Assembly: GCF_014280035.1 (NCBI RefSeq)
Contig: NZ_CP047957.1
Location: 2,108,001 to 2,172,000, forward strand
Direction of reading: 5' to 3'
Source: Synechococcus sp. A18-25c
GTDB lineage: Bacteria; Cyanobacteriota; Cyanobacteriia; PCC-6307; Cyanobiaceae
Length of the DNA: 64,000 bases
The position numbers and the translations under genes are program-made. The notes under the pieces are model-generated. The model saw only the letters and a program-made list of their open reading frames with translations. It was not told where the DNA came from and ran no database searches. Below are positions 1 to 8,848 of this stretch, piece after piece; the first letter of the stretch is position 1; each line of letters starts with the position of its first letter.

Positions 1-746
1 CCGAGCGCCGATTCCCGACTATTCTCGAACGCTGTCGACAACACAACCTGAATCCCCTGGAGCAACCAATTCCCGTGGCACCAGCAGCCCACTACTGGAT
101 GGGGGGAGTCGCCACGGACCTGAGGGCCGCCACATCACTGCCGGGTCTCTATGCCGTTGGCGAAGTGGCCTGCACCGGTCTGCATGGTGCCAACCGACTG
201 GCCAGTAACTCGCTGATGGAATGCCTCGTCTTTGCCCGACAGCTTGGCGAGATCGACCTTCCCCTAGCAAGCGAAACCGACCGAAGCCACTGGAATCCTT
301 CTCAAGGTGGAAGTCAGATCACCGCGGACCGTGCCCGTAGCGAGGCCAGCATCGGTCACTTAATGCGAGAGATCGAACGGCTCAGCAAACAGTGCTGGGA
401 TGTGGCCGGCGTGGATCGTTCCGTCAATGGGATGCGGCGCCTGTTGCAAACCACCGATCAGGCGAGTTTGCAAATGCAACAAGAACAACTGCTGCAGCTG
501 GTCAAGGCACAACCTCAGGACCAGCCGCTCCAACTGGAAGAACCAAGTCGCCAGGAACTCAATCTATTGCTGGATCTTCTGCATCGCCAACGCACCAGCA
601 TCCTGTTGCTCAAGGCCTGCCTGTTCCGAACCGAAAGCCGAGGGGGGCACTACCGCAGTGATGCTCCTGCCCCTCTTCCCCAGTGGCGCCGACACAGCCG
701 TCAGGTGAGAGGGATGCCGATTCACACGCGCCAGGTCAGTGAATAA
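1..746 (+). CDS. nadB: L-aspartate oxidase, C-terminal part (cut by window edge)
   Basis: FAD-dependent oxidation of L-aspartate to iminoaspartate, which NadA converts to quinolinate in de novo NAD synthesis; cytosolic. The frame is open from base 3, so only about the last 247 residues are present and the N-terminal FAD-binding part lies outside. Visible are PAAHYWMGG and [14 protein letters not shown], the conserved FAD/substrate region of the succinate dehydrogenase/fumarate reductase flavoprotein family. A helical C-terminal domain follows, ending in [10 protein letters not shown], which is typical of NadB. The other flavoproteins of this superfamily (SdhA, FrdA) fit less well because of the short C-terminal end. 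The next gene converges on it from the minus strand. Confidence 0.93.
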   Translation, partial: ERRFPTILERCRQHNLNPLEQPIPVAPAAHYWMGGVATDLRAATSLPGLYAVGEVACTGLHGANRLASNSLMECLVFARQLGEIDLPLASETDRSHWNPSQGGSQITADRARSEASIGHLMREIERLSKQCWDVAGVDRSVNGMRRLLQTTDQASLQMQQEQLLQLVKAQPQDQPLQLEEPSRQELNLLLDLLHRQRTSILLLKACLFRTESRGGHYRSDAPAPLPQWRRHSRQVRGMPIHTRQVSE

Positions 747-764
747 CGCGGCGAAGCTTGAGGC

Positions 765-1706
765 TCAGAAATTGGTATCACCCTTGAATCCCGACATCCT
801 GGCCAGTGTCTTCAAGGGTTTCACACCAGAATCAAGCCTGCCGTTGATCTCCCAAGTGGGATAACCCTCAATATTTTTGCTTTCGCAAAGCGCTCGCTGG
901 TTGTTCTGGCCGTCTGCAGCGCACTCAATGATGGTGAGTTTCTTGGCCGCTTCTTCACCGAAATCCTCCTTCTGCTCATGGCAGTGCGGACACCAATAAG
1001 CGCTGTACATCACCGCTCCGGTCGCTGTGAGGTGCTCAGCAAGCGCCACCTTGGCAGGGGTGCTTTCGGTGGTGACCAACGGCGGCGCACCAGGTCCGGT
1101 CAGTGCGGCATCGGGACGATCTGGATCCACAACTGACGACCAGATCAGGCTGCCGATGAGCACAGCCAGCGCCCAGAGAATGCCGCGGAACACCACCTGC
1201 CCGAAATCGTCCCAACCTCCACCGATCACCGCAAGAACCATCAGCAGCACCGACAGCGCCGCAGAGAGAGCGCAGAAGAAACAAAACGCCTGGATCTTGA
1301 AGACCATCAGCCCCACCAACACGAGGCTGAAGACGGCCATGCCGAGAGAGACGGTGAGCAGTCCCCACCAGGTGCGACGCGATAAATCCCCTCGGTTCTC
1401 CGCCAACCCTGGCAACAGAGGCACCAGCGCCATCACCACCACCGCCAGGTAAGCGACCAGCCCAACAAAGGACAGCGGAATGCTGAAGGTCTCGGTTTGG
1501 AGCAGCGTGCCCCAAGCACTGTTGAGCACCTTGTCGCACCCATCAGCCCCCAGCGGACAGGTGAGATCGCCGATCACCCCCCAGCGCTTCAGCGTGATCG
1601 ACCCTGTGTCGATCACGCCGACGGTTGCCAGGACCGCCATGGCGATGCGCGCCCATTTGAAACCTTGATCCTGACGACGGCGGCTGGTGAGTCGGGTGGT
1701 GCCCAT
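765..1706 (-). CDS. Vitamin K epoxide reductase (VKOR)-thioredoxin fusion
   Basis: A membrane disulfide-bond generator: the VKOR domain passes electrons to quinone and the fused thioredoxin domain oxidises lumenal or periplasmic proteins. From the start chosen at 1706 it has 313 residues. The VKOR domain (about 20-195) has several membrane segments, a conserved pair C50/C57 and the redox motif CFFC at 142-145. The thioredoxin-like domain has WCPHC at 238-242 and a later GYPTWEINGR strand (cis-Pro region). The frame is open upstream to 1886, but that start would run into rimO on the other strand, so the ATG at 1706 (MGTTRLTSRR) is preferred. In cyanobacteria and plants the homologue (LTO1) supports photosystem assembly; that role is known for the family, not shown here. 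Confidence 0.9.
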   Translation of the reverse strand: MGTTRLTSRRRQDQGFKWARIAMAVLATVGVIDTGSITLKRWGVIGDLTCPLGADGCDKVLNSAWGTLLQTETFSIPLSFVGLVAYLAVVVMALVPLLPGLAENRGDLSRRTWWGLLTVSLGMAVFSLVLVGLMVFKIQAFCFFCALSAALSVLLMVLAVIGGGWDDFGQVVFRGILWALAVLIGSLIWSSVVDPDRPDAALTGPGAPPLVTTESTPAKVALAEHLTATGAVMYSAYWCPHCHEQKEDFGEEAAKKLTIIECAADGQNNQRALCESKNIEGYPTWEINGRLDSGVKPLKTLARMSGFKGDTNF

Positions 1707-1776
1707 GTGCACTGCACTTTGCCTTCGAATTCTGGCAGGCGTCAGCGCGAGATTTATGTTGATTGATTGATCCGTC

Positions 1777-3183
1777 GTGCCCATGTCCCCGGACCAGCCC
1801 CCAGGCCGCGACGGAATTTGCACAAAGCCCACGGTGGCATTTGCCCATTTGGGCTGCGAGAAGAACCGTGTTGATACCGAGCACATGCTCGGCCTTCTAT
1901 CGCAAGCCGGTTATGGCGTGAGCAGCGATGAAAGCGACGCCAATGTCGTGGTGGTCAACACTTGCAGCTTCATCCAGGACGCCCGCGAAGAATCGGTTCG
2001 CACGCTGGTCGGCCTGGCCGAGCAGGGCAAGGAACTGATCATTGCCGGGTGCCTGGCTCAGCATTTTCAAGAGGAGCTGCTCGACTCACTGCCCGAAGCC
2101 AAAGCGATTGTCGGCACCGGGGATTACCAACACATCGTGGAGGTGTTGCAGCGCGTCGAAGCAGGTGAACGGGTCAACCGAGTCAGCCAGACGCCAACGT
2201 TTGTGGGCGATGAGAACCTGCCGCGGTACCGAACGACAGGAGAAGCGGTGGCTTATCTGAAAGTGGCCGAAGGCTGCGATTACCGCTGCGCGTTCTGCAT
2301 CATTCCCCACCTGCGTGGCGATCAGCGATCGCGCACGATCGAGTCCATCGTGGCGGAAGCCCATCAACTGGCTGAGCAGGGGGTGCAAGAGCTGGTGCTA
2401 ATCAGCCAGATCACCACCAATTACGGCCTCGACCTCTACGGACGACCACGGCTGGCAGATCTGCTACGAGCCCTGGGAGAGGTTGAGATCCCCTGGATAC
2501 GCGTGCACTACGCCTACCCAACGGGCCTCACACCTGATGTAATCGCGGCGTATCGAGACGTGCCGAACGTGCTGCCCTATCTCGATTTGCCCCTTCAGCA
2601 CAGCCACCCCCAGGTTCTGCGAGCGATGAATCGCCCCTGGCAGGCGGATGTGAATGAACGACTGATGGATCAGCTGCGGGAACAACTTCCCGATGCCGTG
2701 CTCCGGACCACTCTGATCGTGGGGTTCCCCGGTGAAACCGAAGAACAGTTCGAACATCTGGCGGGATTCCTGGAGCGCCAGCGCTTCGACCACGTGGGAG
2801 TGTTCACTTATTCCTTAGAGGAAGGAACTGCCGCGGCCACGCTTCCGAATCCGGTCCCAGCAGAGATTGCCATCGCCCGCAAGGATCGCTTGATGACCCT
2901 CCAGCAACCAATCTCTGCAGAAGCCAACAGCCGCTGGGTCGGACGCACCGTGGATGTGTTGATCGAACAGCACAACCCCAGCACCGGAGCCATGATCGGC
3001 CGATGCGCTCGCTTTGCTCCCGAGGTGGATGGCGAAGTGCAGGTGCAACCGCGGGCAGATGGTCTTCAAGCCGCACCGGGAACCATGGTCCCGGTGCGAA
3101 TCACCGGCGCTGATATCTATGACCTAACCGGCGAGATCGTCGGTGCAACTGAAATGGTTGCTTCAGCCCGGACGACTTCGTGA
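1777..3183 (+). CDS. rimO: Ribosomal protein S12 methylthiotransferase RimO
   Basis: Radical SAM enzyme that methylthiolates an aspartate of ribosomal protein S12. Domains in order: MTTase N-terminal domain beginning [13 protein letters not shown] (about residue 25), radical SAM core with C167-x3-C171-x2-C174 ([10 protein letters not shown]) binding the reactive 4Fe-4S cluster, then a C-terminal TRAM domain. HLRGDQRSR after the cysteines favours RimO over MiaB. The start is GTG at 1777 or ATG at 1783. It is divergent from the VKOR gene across about 70 bases, and its stop overlaps the next start by four bases (GTGA), so the MFS gene is probably co-transcribed. Confidence 0.95.
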   Translation: MPMSPDQPPGRDGICTKPTVAFAHLGCEKNRVDTEHMLGLLSQAGYGVSSDESDANVVVVNTCSFIQDAREESVRTLVGLAEQGKELIIAGCLAQHFQEELLDSLPEAKAIVGTGDYQHIVEVLQRVEAGERVNRVSQTPTFVGDENLPRYRTTGEAVAYLKVAEGCDYRCAFCIIPHLRGDQRSRTIESIVAEAHQLAEQGVQELVLISQITTNYGLDLYGRPRLADLLRALGEVEIPWIRVHYAYPTGLTPDVIAAYRDVPNVLPYLDLPLQHSHPQVLRAMNRPWQADVNERLMDQLREQLPDAVLRTTLIVGFPGETEEQFEHLAGFLERQRFDHVGVFTYSLEEGTAAATLPNPVPAEIAIARKDRLMTLQQPISAEANSRWVGRTVDVLIEQHNPSTGAMIGRCARFAPEVDGEVQVQPRADGLQAAPGTMVPVRITGADIYDLTGEIVGATEMVASARTTS

Positions 3184-4406
3184 GCGGATCTGGATCGCAC
3201 AACGGTCAACGCATCCTCTTTTTGATCGCTTCTGGCATGAGCACCGCAGGATCCTTTGCGGGGCTCACTGCCAAAGGCTGGATCCTGATGGAACAAACGG
3301 CAGATCCGATGGTGCTGGCGCTGCATTTTGCTGCGCTGTCACTTCCCACGATGCTGGTGAGTGGGCCGGCAGGCGTTCGCACGGATCGCGTGGGATGTGA
3401 ACGCGTGCTGATTCAGGCGCAATGGGCGCTGCTCGGGGCCGGTCTTCTGGCCGCTCTAGCGATCCCCATGCTGGAGGGTCAGACCCAGGTGCTGATGCTG
3501 TTAGCCAGCACACTGCTGGCGGGCGTCGCGGGCGCTTACGAACTCACGGCCAGAAACAAATACTGCGCGCTGCTCGTTGATGACACCCGCCAGCTGGCGC
3601 CCTATCTGACGAGCTTCTCCGTGGTGTTCAACGTGGGCAAGCTGGTGGGACCCCTTCTAGGCGGCTGGTTGGTCACCCTCACGGGACCAGCTCAGGCACT
3701 CACACTGGATGCCGCCACGTATCTTTTGCCTATCGCCAGTGTGATCTGGCTGCTGAAACCACGGCTGGAGCTGGAGCAGCGGAGCACGCCCGGCAAGACA
3801 GCCTCCCTGAGTGTGGCCTGGCGAGATTGTGGAAGCACCCTGCGCAACGTGCTGACGTTCACAGCTCTGATGTGCGTCGTGGGCTTTTTTCATCCTGGAC
3901 TCGGACCCTTGATCGCGGCGCGAGAACTGGGAACCGCCCCGATGGACTTGGCCCTGTTCACCAGTGTTCTGGCGCTGGGGAGCATTGCGGGAGGGATTGT
4001 GCTGCAGCGAAACAGCCATCGCTTCTGCAGCAGACCCTCATTGACGCTGGCAGGCTTCGGTCTCATCACAGCTTTGGCACAGCTGGGCATGGCGCGCGGT
4101 GGCAGCACGATCTTCGTGCTGGCCATGACGTTGCTGATCGGAGCCGGCACCGCTGGGTTACTGAGCAGCAGCAACCTCATCACGCAGGTGGGTGCGCCTC
4201 AGATTTTGCGAGGAAGGATGGCTGGCTTAAGCCAGATTGCCTTCCTGGGTGGCGGCGGTTTGAGCGGTCTCATCGCAGCACAGCTGACAATCTCCCTCGG
4301 ACTACCAACGACCTTTGCCATCACAGGAGGGATCGGAGTTGTCTTGGCGTTGTGGGAAATCTGGCGTCGTGGCGGGACGATGCTGACCGAGGTCAGATCA
4401 GCTTGA
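3180..4406 (+). CDS. MFS transporter (EntS-like, 12 TM)
   Basis: Major facilitator of 408 residues, almost entirely hydrophobic, with about 12 predicted membrane segments. The inter-helix loop after helices 2-3 reads [15 protein letters not shown], a degenerate MFS motif A. The overall pattern resembles the MFS_3 group that includes the enterobactin exporter EntS; the substrate cannot be told from sequence. It starts at a GTG overlapping the rimO stop, so translation is probably coupled. Its last 14 bases overlap the convergent petL gene on the other strand. Confidence 0.8.
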   Translation: MSGSGSHNGQRILFLIASGMSTAGSFAGLTAKGWILMEQTADPMVLALHFAALSLPTMLVSGPAGVRTDRVGCERVLIQAQWALLGAGLLAALAIPMLEGQTQVLMLLASTLLAGVAGAYELTARNKYCALLVDDTRQLAPYLTSFSVVFNVGKLVGPLLGGWLVTLTGPAQALTLDAATYLLPIASVIWLLKPRLELEQRSTPGKTASLSVAWRDCGSTLRNVLTFTALMCVVGFFHPGLGPLIAARELGTAPMDLALFTSVLALGSIAGGIVLQRNSHRFCSRPSLTLAGFGLITALAQLGMARGGSTIFVLAMTLLIGAGTAGLLSSSNLITQVGAPQILRGRMAGLSQIAFLGGGGLSGLIAAQLTISLGLPTTFAITGGIGVVLALWEIWRRGGTMLTEVRSA

Positions 4407-4485
4407 TGCAGCGCAACACAAAACTGATGACGGCAGCGGTGACAAGGCCGGCACCGACAAGACCCAGATAGATGACGACGCCCAT
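4393..4485 (-). CDS. petL: Cytochrome b6f complex subunit 6 (PetL)
   Basis: A 30-residue single-helix protein: short N-terminus MGVVIYLGLVG, a continuous hydrophobic stretch, then a basic end RCIKLI. Both the length and the IKLI ending match cyanobacterial PetL, a peripheral small subunit of the cytochrome b6f complex in the thylakoid membrane that helps stabilise the dimer. It lies in its own frame on the minus strand, sharing 14 bases with the 3' end of the MFS gene, and is easily missed by gene finders. Other small photosynthetic subunits (PetN, PetG, Psb30) have different conserved residues. Identification relies on a remembered family consensus. Confidence 0.75.
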   Translation of the reverse strand: MGVVIYLGLVGAGLVTAAVISFVLRCIKLI

Positions 4486-4641
4486 GGCTGTCACAAATGG
4501 CTGCAACCATTAGATCAGAAACCGAAGCTCAGATAGCCAGATCCGCTTTAAGATTCCGCACAACGAAATCAAATGGGATCGGACGGTTCTCTCCCAAGGG
4601 TCGACCGCAGGCAACAGACACTCACCTCCACGCCACGGATC

Positions 4642-6216
4642 ATGCGCACCCTTTTCATCTATCCCCTGTTCCCGAAAACCTTCTGGAGCTACGAAAAAAT
4701 TCTGGAGCTGGTGAACCGCAAGGTTCTGCTTCCTCCTTTAGGTCTCGTCACTGTGGCGGCACTGCTTCCTCAGGAATGGGACATGAAGCTGGTCGACCGC
4801 AATGTCCGTGAGATCACCGAGGCCGAGTGGGATTGGGCGGAACTGGTGGTGATTTCCGGAATGATCGTTCAGAAGGACGACATGCAGGCGCAAATTGCTG
4901 AAGCCAAGCAGCGGGGCTTGCCGGTGGCCGTGGGTGGCCCTTACGCCAGTTCCACCCCTGATGCCCCTGAAATCGCCCAAGCCGACTTCAAAGTGCTGGA
5001 CGAAGGCGAGATCACTCTTCCTCAATTCGTCGAAGCCATCCAGCGTGGTGACACCAGTGGACGCTTCAGCGCCGAAGGTGACAAACCCGATGTCACCGCA
5101 ACCCCGATTCCACGCTTCGATTTGCTTGAACTGGATGCCTACGACTCAATGAGCGTGCAGTTTTCACGGGGCTGTCCTTTCAACTGCGAGTTCTGCGACA
5201 TCATCGTTCTCTACGGACGCAAGCCACGCACCAAACATCCCGAACAGCTGATCGCCGAGCTGCAGTACCTCCACGACCTGGGATGGAGACGCTCCATCTT
5301 TTTGGTGGACGACAACTTCATCGGCAACAAGCGCAACGCCAAGCTGCTGCTTCCGCAGATCAAAACCTGGCAAGAGGAGCGGGGTTACCCCTTCAGCTTC
5401 GCCACCGAGGCATCCGTCGACCTTGCTGACGACGATGAAATGATGCGGATGATGCACGAAGCACGCTTCGAAAGTGTGTTTCTTGGCATCGAAACACCGG
5501 ATGAAGCCAGCCTGGAAACCTCACGCAAAATTCAAAACACCCGCAACCCACTGGATGCGGCGGTCGACCGGATCACCGCCAACGGTATCCGTGTGATGGC
5601 TGGATTCATCATCGGTTTCGACGGTGAAAAAGAGGGCGCAGGCCGTCGCATCGTCGAGTTCGTCACACGCACTGGCATCCCCGCCGCGATGATGGGAATG
5701 CTGCAAGCGCTTCCCAATACAGCGCTTTGGCATCGTCTTGAGAAAGAGGGCCGACTGATTCAAGACAAGGACGCCGCCAAAGGCGTTAATCAGACCAACC
5801 TGTTGAACTTCAAGCCGACGCGACCGATCCGCGACATTGCCAACGAATACGTGGAGGCGTTCTGTGAGCTCTATGAACCCAATGCCTACATGGATCGGGT
5901 GTATTCCTACTATTTGAAAATGGGAGCCCCGCGTTGGAAAGGGAGCGCATCCCTACCCACCTGGACCGACATCCGAGCTCTCTCCATCGTGGTGTGGCGC
6001 CAGGGAATGAAACGCAGCACCCGCAGCCGCTTCTGGCGCTACATGCTGAGCATGGCCCGGCGCAACCCGGCCATGCTTGAGCAATTCCTGGTGGTGCTGG
6101 CTCACAACGAGCATTTCCTCGAGTACCGCGCGATCGTTCAGCAAGAAATCCGCGAACAACTGGAATCCCTTCCGCCTGAGGAGCCCAGCGCACCCAGGGA
6201 ATTGCAACCGGCCTGA
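4642..6216 (+). CDS. B12-binding domain radical SAM protein
   Basis: A 524-residue protein with an N-terminal B12-binding-like domain (about 1-140, Rossmann type, starting MRTLFIYPLFPKTFW, with GGPYASSTPD). A radical SAM core follows: C178-x3-C182-x2-C185 in RGCPFNCEFCD, then the family-typical FLVDDNFIGNK. The C-terminal helical part resembles DUF4070. Relatives include hopanoid and bacteriochlorophyll enzymes (HpnP/HpnJ, BchE), but the reaction cannot be assigned. The start at 4642 is preferred over an in-frame ATG at 4573, because homology-like sequence begins at MRTLFIYP and the upstream residues are low-quality. Confidence 0.85.
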   Translation: MRTLFIYPLFPKTFWSYEKILELVNRKVLLPPLGLVTVAALLPQEWDMKLVDRNVREITEAEWDWAELVVISGMIVQKDDMQAQIAEAKQRGLPVAVGGPYASSTPDAPEIAQADFKVLDEGEITLPQFVEAIQRGDTSGRFSAEGDKPDVTATPIPRFDLLELDAYDSMSVQFSRGCPFNCEFCDIIVLYGRKPRTKHPEQLIAELQYLHDLGWRRSIFLVDDNFIGNKRNAKLLLPQIKTWQEERGYPFSFATEASVDLADDDEMMRMMHEARFESVFLGIETPDEASLETSRKIQNTRNPLDAAVDRITANGIRVMAGFIIGFDGEKEGAGRRIVEFVTRTGIPAAMMGMLQALPNTALWHRLEKEGRLIQDKDAAKGVNQTNLLNFKPTRPIRDIANEYVEAFCELYEPNAYMDRVYSYYLKMGAPRWKGSASLPTWTDIRALSIVVWRQGMKRSTRSRFWRYMLSMARRNPAMLEQFLVVLAHNEHFLEYRAIVQQEIREQLESLPPEEPSAPRELQPA

Positions 6217-6224
6217 GTTTCGCC

Positions 6225-6599
6225 TCAGTCCTGCACGTAGGGTTTGCCGTTGTTCAGGCAACCCTCGGCCTTCTGCAGCTCTCGCCCCAGATAAAGGGCA
6301 TGGTCAAGGCGACTGAGGGGATGGGGCCCATCACCTTCGGTGAGAGCAATCCCGAGCTCCTTGGCCGTGCGGCCGCGAAAGCTGCGGCTGGCTTGTCTCG
6401 GGCCACCACCGCGGCAGGCCAGCACTTCACCAGTCTCCGGATCTGTCGCTCGACCTTTGTCGTCCACATCATTGCTGTAATGCTCGACCACCAGTTCAGC
6501 GGCATCAGCATCCACCTTGATCAGGAAATAACCGCAGGGATCGAGGTCGATAAAGCGTTGCGACAGCTGGTCGTCAAGCGATGAAGGGACGGTTTTCAT
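6225..6599 (-). CDS. DUF4346-like conserved protein
   Basis: A soluble 124-residue protein without signal peptide or membrane helix. The segment DPCGYFLIKVDADAAELVVEHYSND looks like the DUF4346 domain, known in cyanobacteria alone or fused to pterin-binding-like domains. The end contains LSRLDHALYLGRELQKAE and LNNGKPYVQD, the latter reminiscent of thiolase or ligase tails. Function is unknown. It converges on the radical SAM gene with an 8-base gap and lies 24 bases downstream of the FemAB-like gene on the same strand, so the two may share a transcript. Confidence 0.6.
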   Translation of the reverse strand: MKTVPSSLDDQLSQRFIDLDPCGYFLIKVDADAAELVVEHYSNDVDDKGRATDPETGEVLACRGGGPRQASRSFRGRTAKELGIALTEGDGPHPLSRLDHALYLGRELQKAEGCLNNGKPYVQD

Positions 6600-6623
6600 C
6601 CAATCACCCTACAAATCGAAGTC

Positions 6624-7802
6624 TCAAAGCCCCAACGCTGGGGGATCGGATCGGAAGGGGAGCTCAGCGTTGATCGCCTCGATCTCCTCCTGCATCAGGC
6701 CGTTGGCCCGAGGCAACCAGGAGCGAATGAGAGCCTCCATGCGTGGTTCGTACCAGCGATGCAGGCTGGTGTGGGGTCTGGCCACAAAACCACGGCGGCG
6801 TTTGTGGCTGCCACCGGCCCCAGGATCGAAGCTCATGAGCCCTTGCTGCAGAGCCCACTCGATGGGGGAGTAATAACAGACCTCGAAATGAAGACAGTCA
6901 ATCTCCTCGTCGCTTCCCCAGTAGCGCCCCCAGAGATGTCGCGCATCCTGCACGCAGAGCGACATGGCTACGGGGTCAAAGGGGTCACCTCGATGGGCAC
7001 TAAACAGCACGACATGGTGAGCGAGAGCAGGCTCGATCAATTGATCGAAAAACGAGGCCTGTAGATATTTGCTTCCCCAGACCCCCCAACGCGAACAATG
7101 CTGTTCGTAGAAACCATGCATGCGCGATAGCAAGGCCGGAGTGAGAGCCTCACCAGTAATGGGAGTCACGCTGAGCCCAGCCTTGTGCACAGCTTTGCGC
7201 TCTCGCTTGATGTTGCGCCGCTGATTGGCGTTAAAACCAGCGAGATAATCGCTGAAATCAGTCTGTCCATCAGCGGTCCATAGGCTCTGCTGGTTCACCC
7301 AAGCCGCACAGCCAGCCGCCTCAGCGAGTGGCTTCCAGGTGGGATCCACATAGAGAAAATTGCAACTGAGGATCTCGTTCCGGGCAGCAAACTCATCGAT
7401 CAGGCGAAGCATCACGGCCGTGAGCTCCTGGGGATCCTCCTGTGGGTGGAGATGAAAGCGGTACCCCTGGATTGGACTGACAGGGCTCATGCCGATCAGC
7501 TTGGGGTAATAGCGAAGGCCAAGATCGCCAGCCAGACGCGCGAACGACTGATCAAAAACAAATTCGCCGTAACTGTGGCCCTTGAGATAGAGAGGGGCAA
7601 ACGCAACAAGTTGCTCCTCTCTCCACACCGAAAGGTGGAGAGGCTGCCAGCCCTGATCCGGCGCCACACTTCCGGAATGTTCAAGCGCCGCTAGCCAGCT
7701 CCATCGGTAAAAGGGACTGACGTGTTCATCCAGCAAGTTGTCCCACTGCTGCCGCGGGATCTCACGGATGCTGCGATGCCAACGAGCCGTAAGCGATGCC
7801 AT
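6624..7802 (-). CDS. FemAB-like / GNAT-fold protein (PF04339 type)
   Basis: A 392-residue cytosolic protein of the peptidoglycan-biosynthesis-like FemAB family. It begins with SIREIPRQQWDNLL and SPFYRWSWLAALE, both typical of this group, followed by NQRRNIKRERKAV in the middle and DPGAGGSHKRRRGF near the end. The family has two GNAT-like domains and is thought to transfer acyl or aminoacyl groups, but the substrate is unproven. The start is the ATG at 7802 (MASLTARWHRS). It is probably the first gene of a two-gene unit with the DUF4346-like gene downstream. Confidence 0.78.
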   Translation of the reverse strand: MASLTARWHRSIREIPRQQWDNLLDEHVSPFYRWSWLAALEHSGSVAPDQGWQPLHLSVWREEQLVAFAPLYLKGHSYGEFVFDQSFARLAGDLGLRYYPKLIGMSPVSPIQGYRFHLHPQEDPQELTAVMLRLIDEFAARNEILSCNFLYVDPTWKPLAEAAGCAAWVNQQSLWTADGQTDFSDYLAGFNANQRRNIKRERKAVHKAGLSVTPITGEALTPALLSRMHGFYEQHCSRWGVWGSKYLQASFFDQLIEPALAHHVVLFSAHRGDPFDPVAMSLCVQDARHLWGRYWGSDEEIDCLHFEVCYYSPIEWALQQGLMSFDPGAGGSHKRRRGFVARPHTSLHRWYEPRMEALIRSWLPRANGLMQEEIEAINAELPFRSDPPALGL

Positions 7803-8165
7803 CCGGGGCCAGGGTCAACGACTCAGGCTCGACCCTAACCAGCAACTTTGAAACGAGCGGCGATGGCAAGGACCGAGCTATCAGACCAAGGATGTCGTCT
7901 TGGACGATTAACTCTGTCGTCATCGTCCTACTGGACGTCTTCCCATAGTGCTGCTCGTCGTGTTTGGGACACTCCACAGCACCAACCTGCGCACCCAGGC
8001 GGGAGTGCTGAAACCGTTTCTGCAGCTGCTGCAGCCCACCGTCGACAACCACTGACGGATCAATGCTGAAGCCTGGCGGCGCGGGCGATCGACAGGGAGT
8101 GAGCCTCTGAAACATGGGTGCGCCAGGCCGCGGAATAGCCCTACCGATCACTGGCCCATCCCGGT
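7803..8165. other. Intergenic stretch without a convincing gene
   Basis: These 363 bases separate the FemAB-like and RibD-like genes, both on the minus strand. No open frame has family-like sequence. The most protein-like one is a GTG-initiated plus-strand frame of 35 codons at 7948-8055 (it reads LLVVFGTLHSTNLRTQAG early on), but it lacks a Shine-Dalgarno. No tRNA, terminator hairpin with T-run or recognisable riboswitch was seen. It may hold the promoter of the FemAB-like gene, or remnants of a lost gene. Confidence 0.5.
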
Positions 8166-8840
8166 TTAGGAACGCGTCAACCGATTGCGGCGGTAGTGCA
8201 CCAACACTTCGTTTGCACCCAGATCTCGCAGTTCATGCAGATGCCAGGCTCCTGCTTCCATCAAAGAATCTGGCAGCAAAGAGCCGTTGGCTGGCAGCCA
8301 GCTGAAGGGCCCTCCGAGCACACGGGGGCAAAGGGTCAACTGAAGTTCATCGACCACGTCCTGCGCCAAGAGGGATTGACACAGTTGGGACCCTCCCAGC
8401 AGCAGCAACTGGGTCCAGCCTTGGGCGCCCAAACGGTTCAAGGTGTCTTGCCAAGAGGGGGTCAAGCGATGGCCCGCCTGAAAACCGGGTGTGACCAGCC
8501 CCATGGGTGTCAGCAAATGCCGTTCAAAGGGTTGCTGAAAGAACGGCCACTCCAGAGGGAACTCTCCCGTGCGACTGACCACCACAGCCACCGGCTGAGG
8601 GCAACGGGTCGCCGTGATGCGTTGCTGCAGAAGATCGGTCGCACGGATCAAACAACTGCAGCGATGGGCACGCAAGGTGCCGGCACCGACCAAGACAGCA
8701 TCACTCCAGGCCAGGGCCTCTTCCAAAACACGTCGATCGCCAGATCCGCCCAGCTGGGCCGCACCACCGGATGGTGGTGCTAGGCGCCCATCAAGACTGA
8801 TCGCCAGCACGAGGCGAACGGTGATGGGCTCAGCTGGCAA
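8166..8840 (-). CDS. RibD C-terminal-type reductase
   Basis: A 224-residue protein matching the NADPH-dependent reductase domain of RibD, the family that reduces 5-amino-6-ribosylaminouracil phosphate in riboflavin synthesis and includes DHFR-like enzymes. Hallmarks are VRLVLAISLDGRLAP at the start, SDAVLVGAGTLRAH, and LLLGGSQLCQSLLAQDVVDEL in the second half. The N-terminal deaminase domain of full RibD is absent, so this is a stand-alone reductase and may act on riboflavin or on a pterin. Only 8 bases separate it from the upstream tandem PTPS gene, which supports a shared transcript and perhaps a pterin role. Confidence 0.82.
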   Translation of the reverse strand: MPAEPITVRLVLAISLDGRLAPPSGGAAQLGGSGDRRVLEEALAWSDAVLVGAGTLRAHRCSCLIRATDLLQQRITATRCPQPVAVVVSRTGEFPLEWPFFQQPFERHLLTPMGLVTPGFQAGHRLTPSWQDTLNRLGAQGWTQLLLLGGSQLCQSLLAQDVVDELQLTLCPRVLGGPFSWLPANGSLLPDSLMEAGAWHLHELRDLGANEVLVHYRRNRLTRS

Positions 8841-8848
8841 GGTCCTGA

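Noticed and set aside
4573-4641. Earlier ATG for the radical SAM protein
   Set aside because: The 23 extra residues are low-complexity and unlike the family start MRTLFIYP; the downstream ATG is preferred.
7948-8055. 35-codon GTG-initiated plus-strand frame in the 7803-8165 gap
   Set aside because: Protein-like at first sight, but no Shine-Dalgarno, no family and too short to support; kept only as a note on the gap.
8196-8783. 195-codon plus-strand frame antisense to the RibD-like reductase
   Set aside because: The minus-strand protein has clear reductase motifs; the other frame is Gln/Arg-rich noise.
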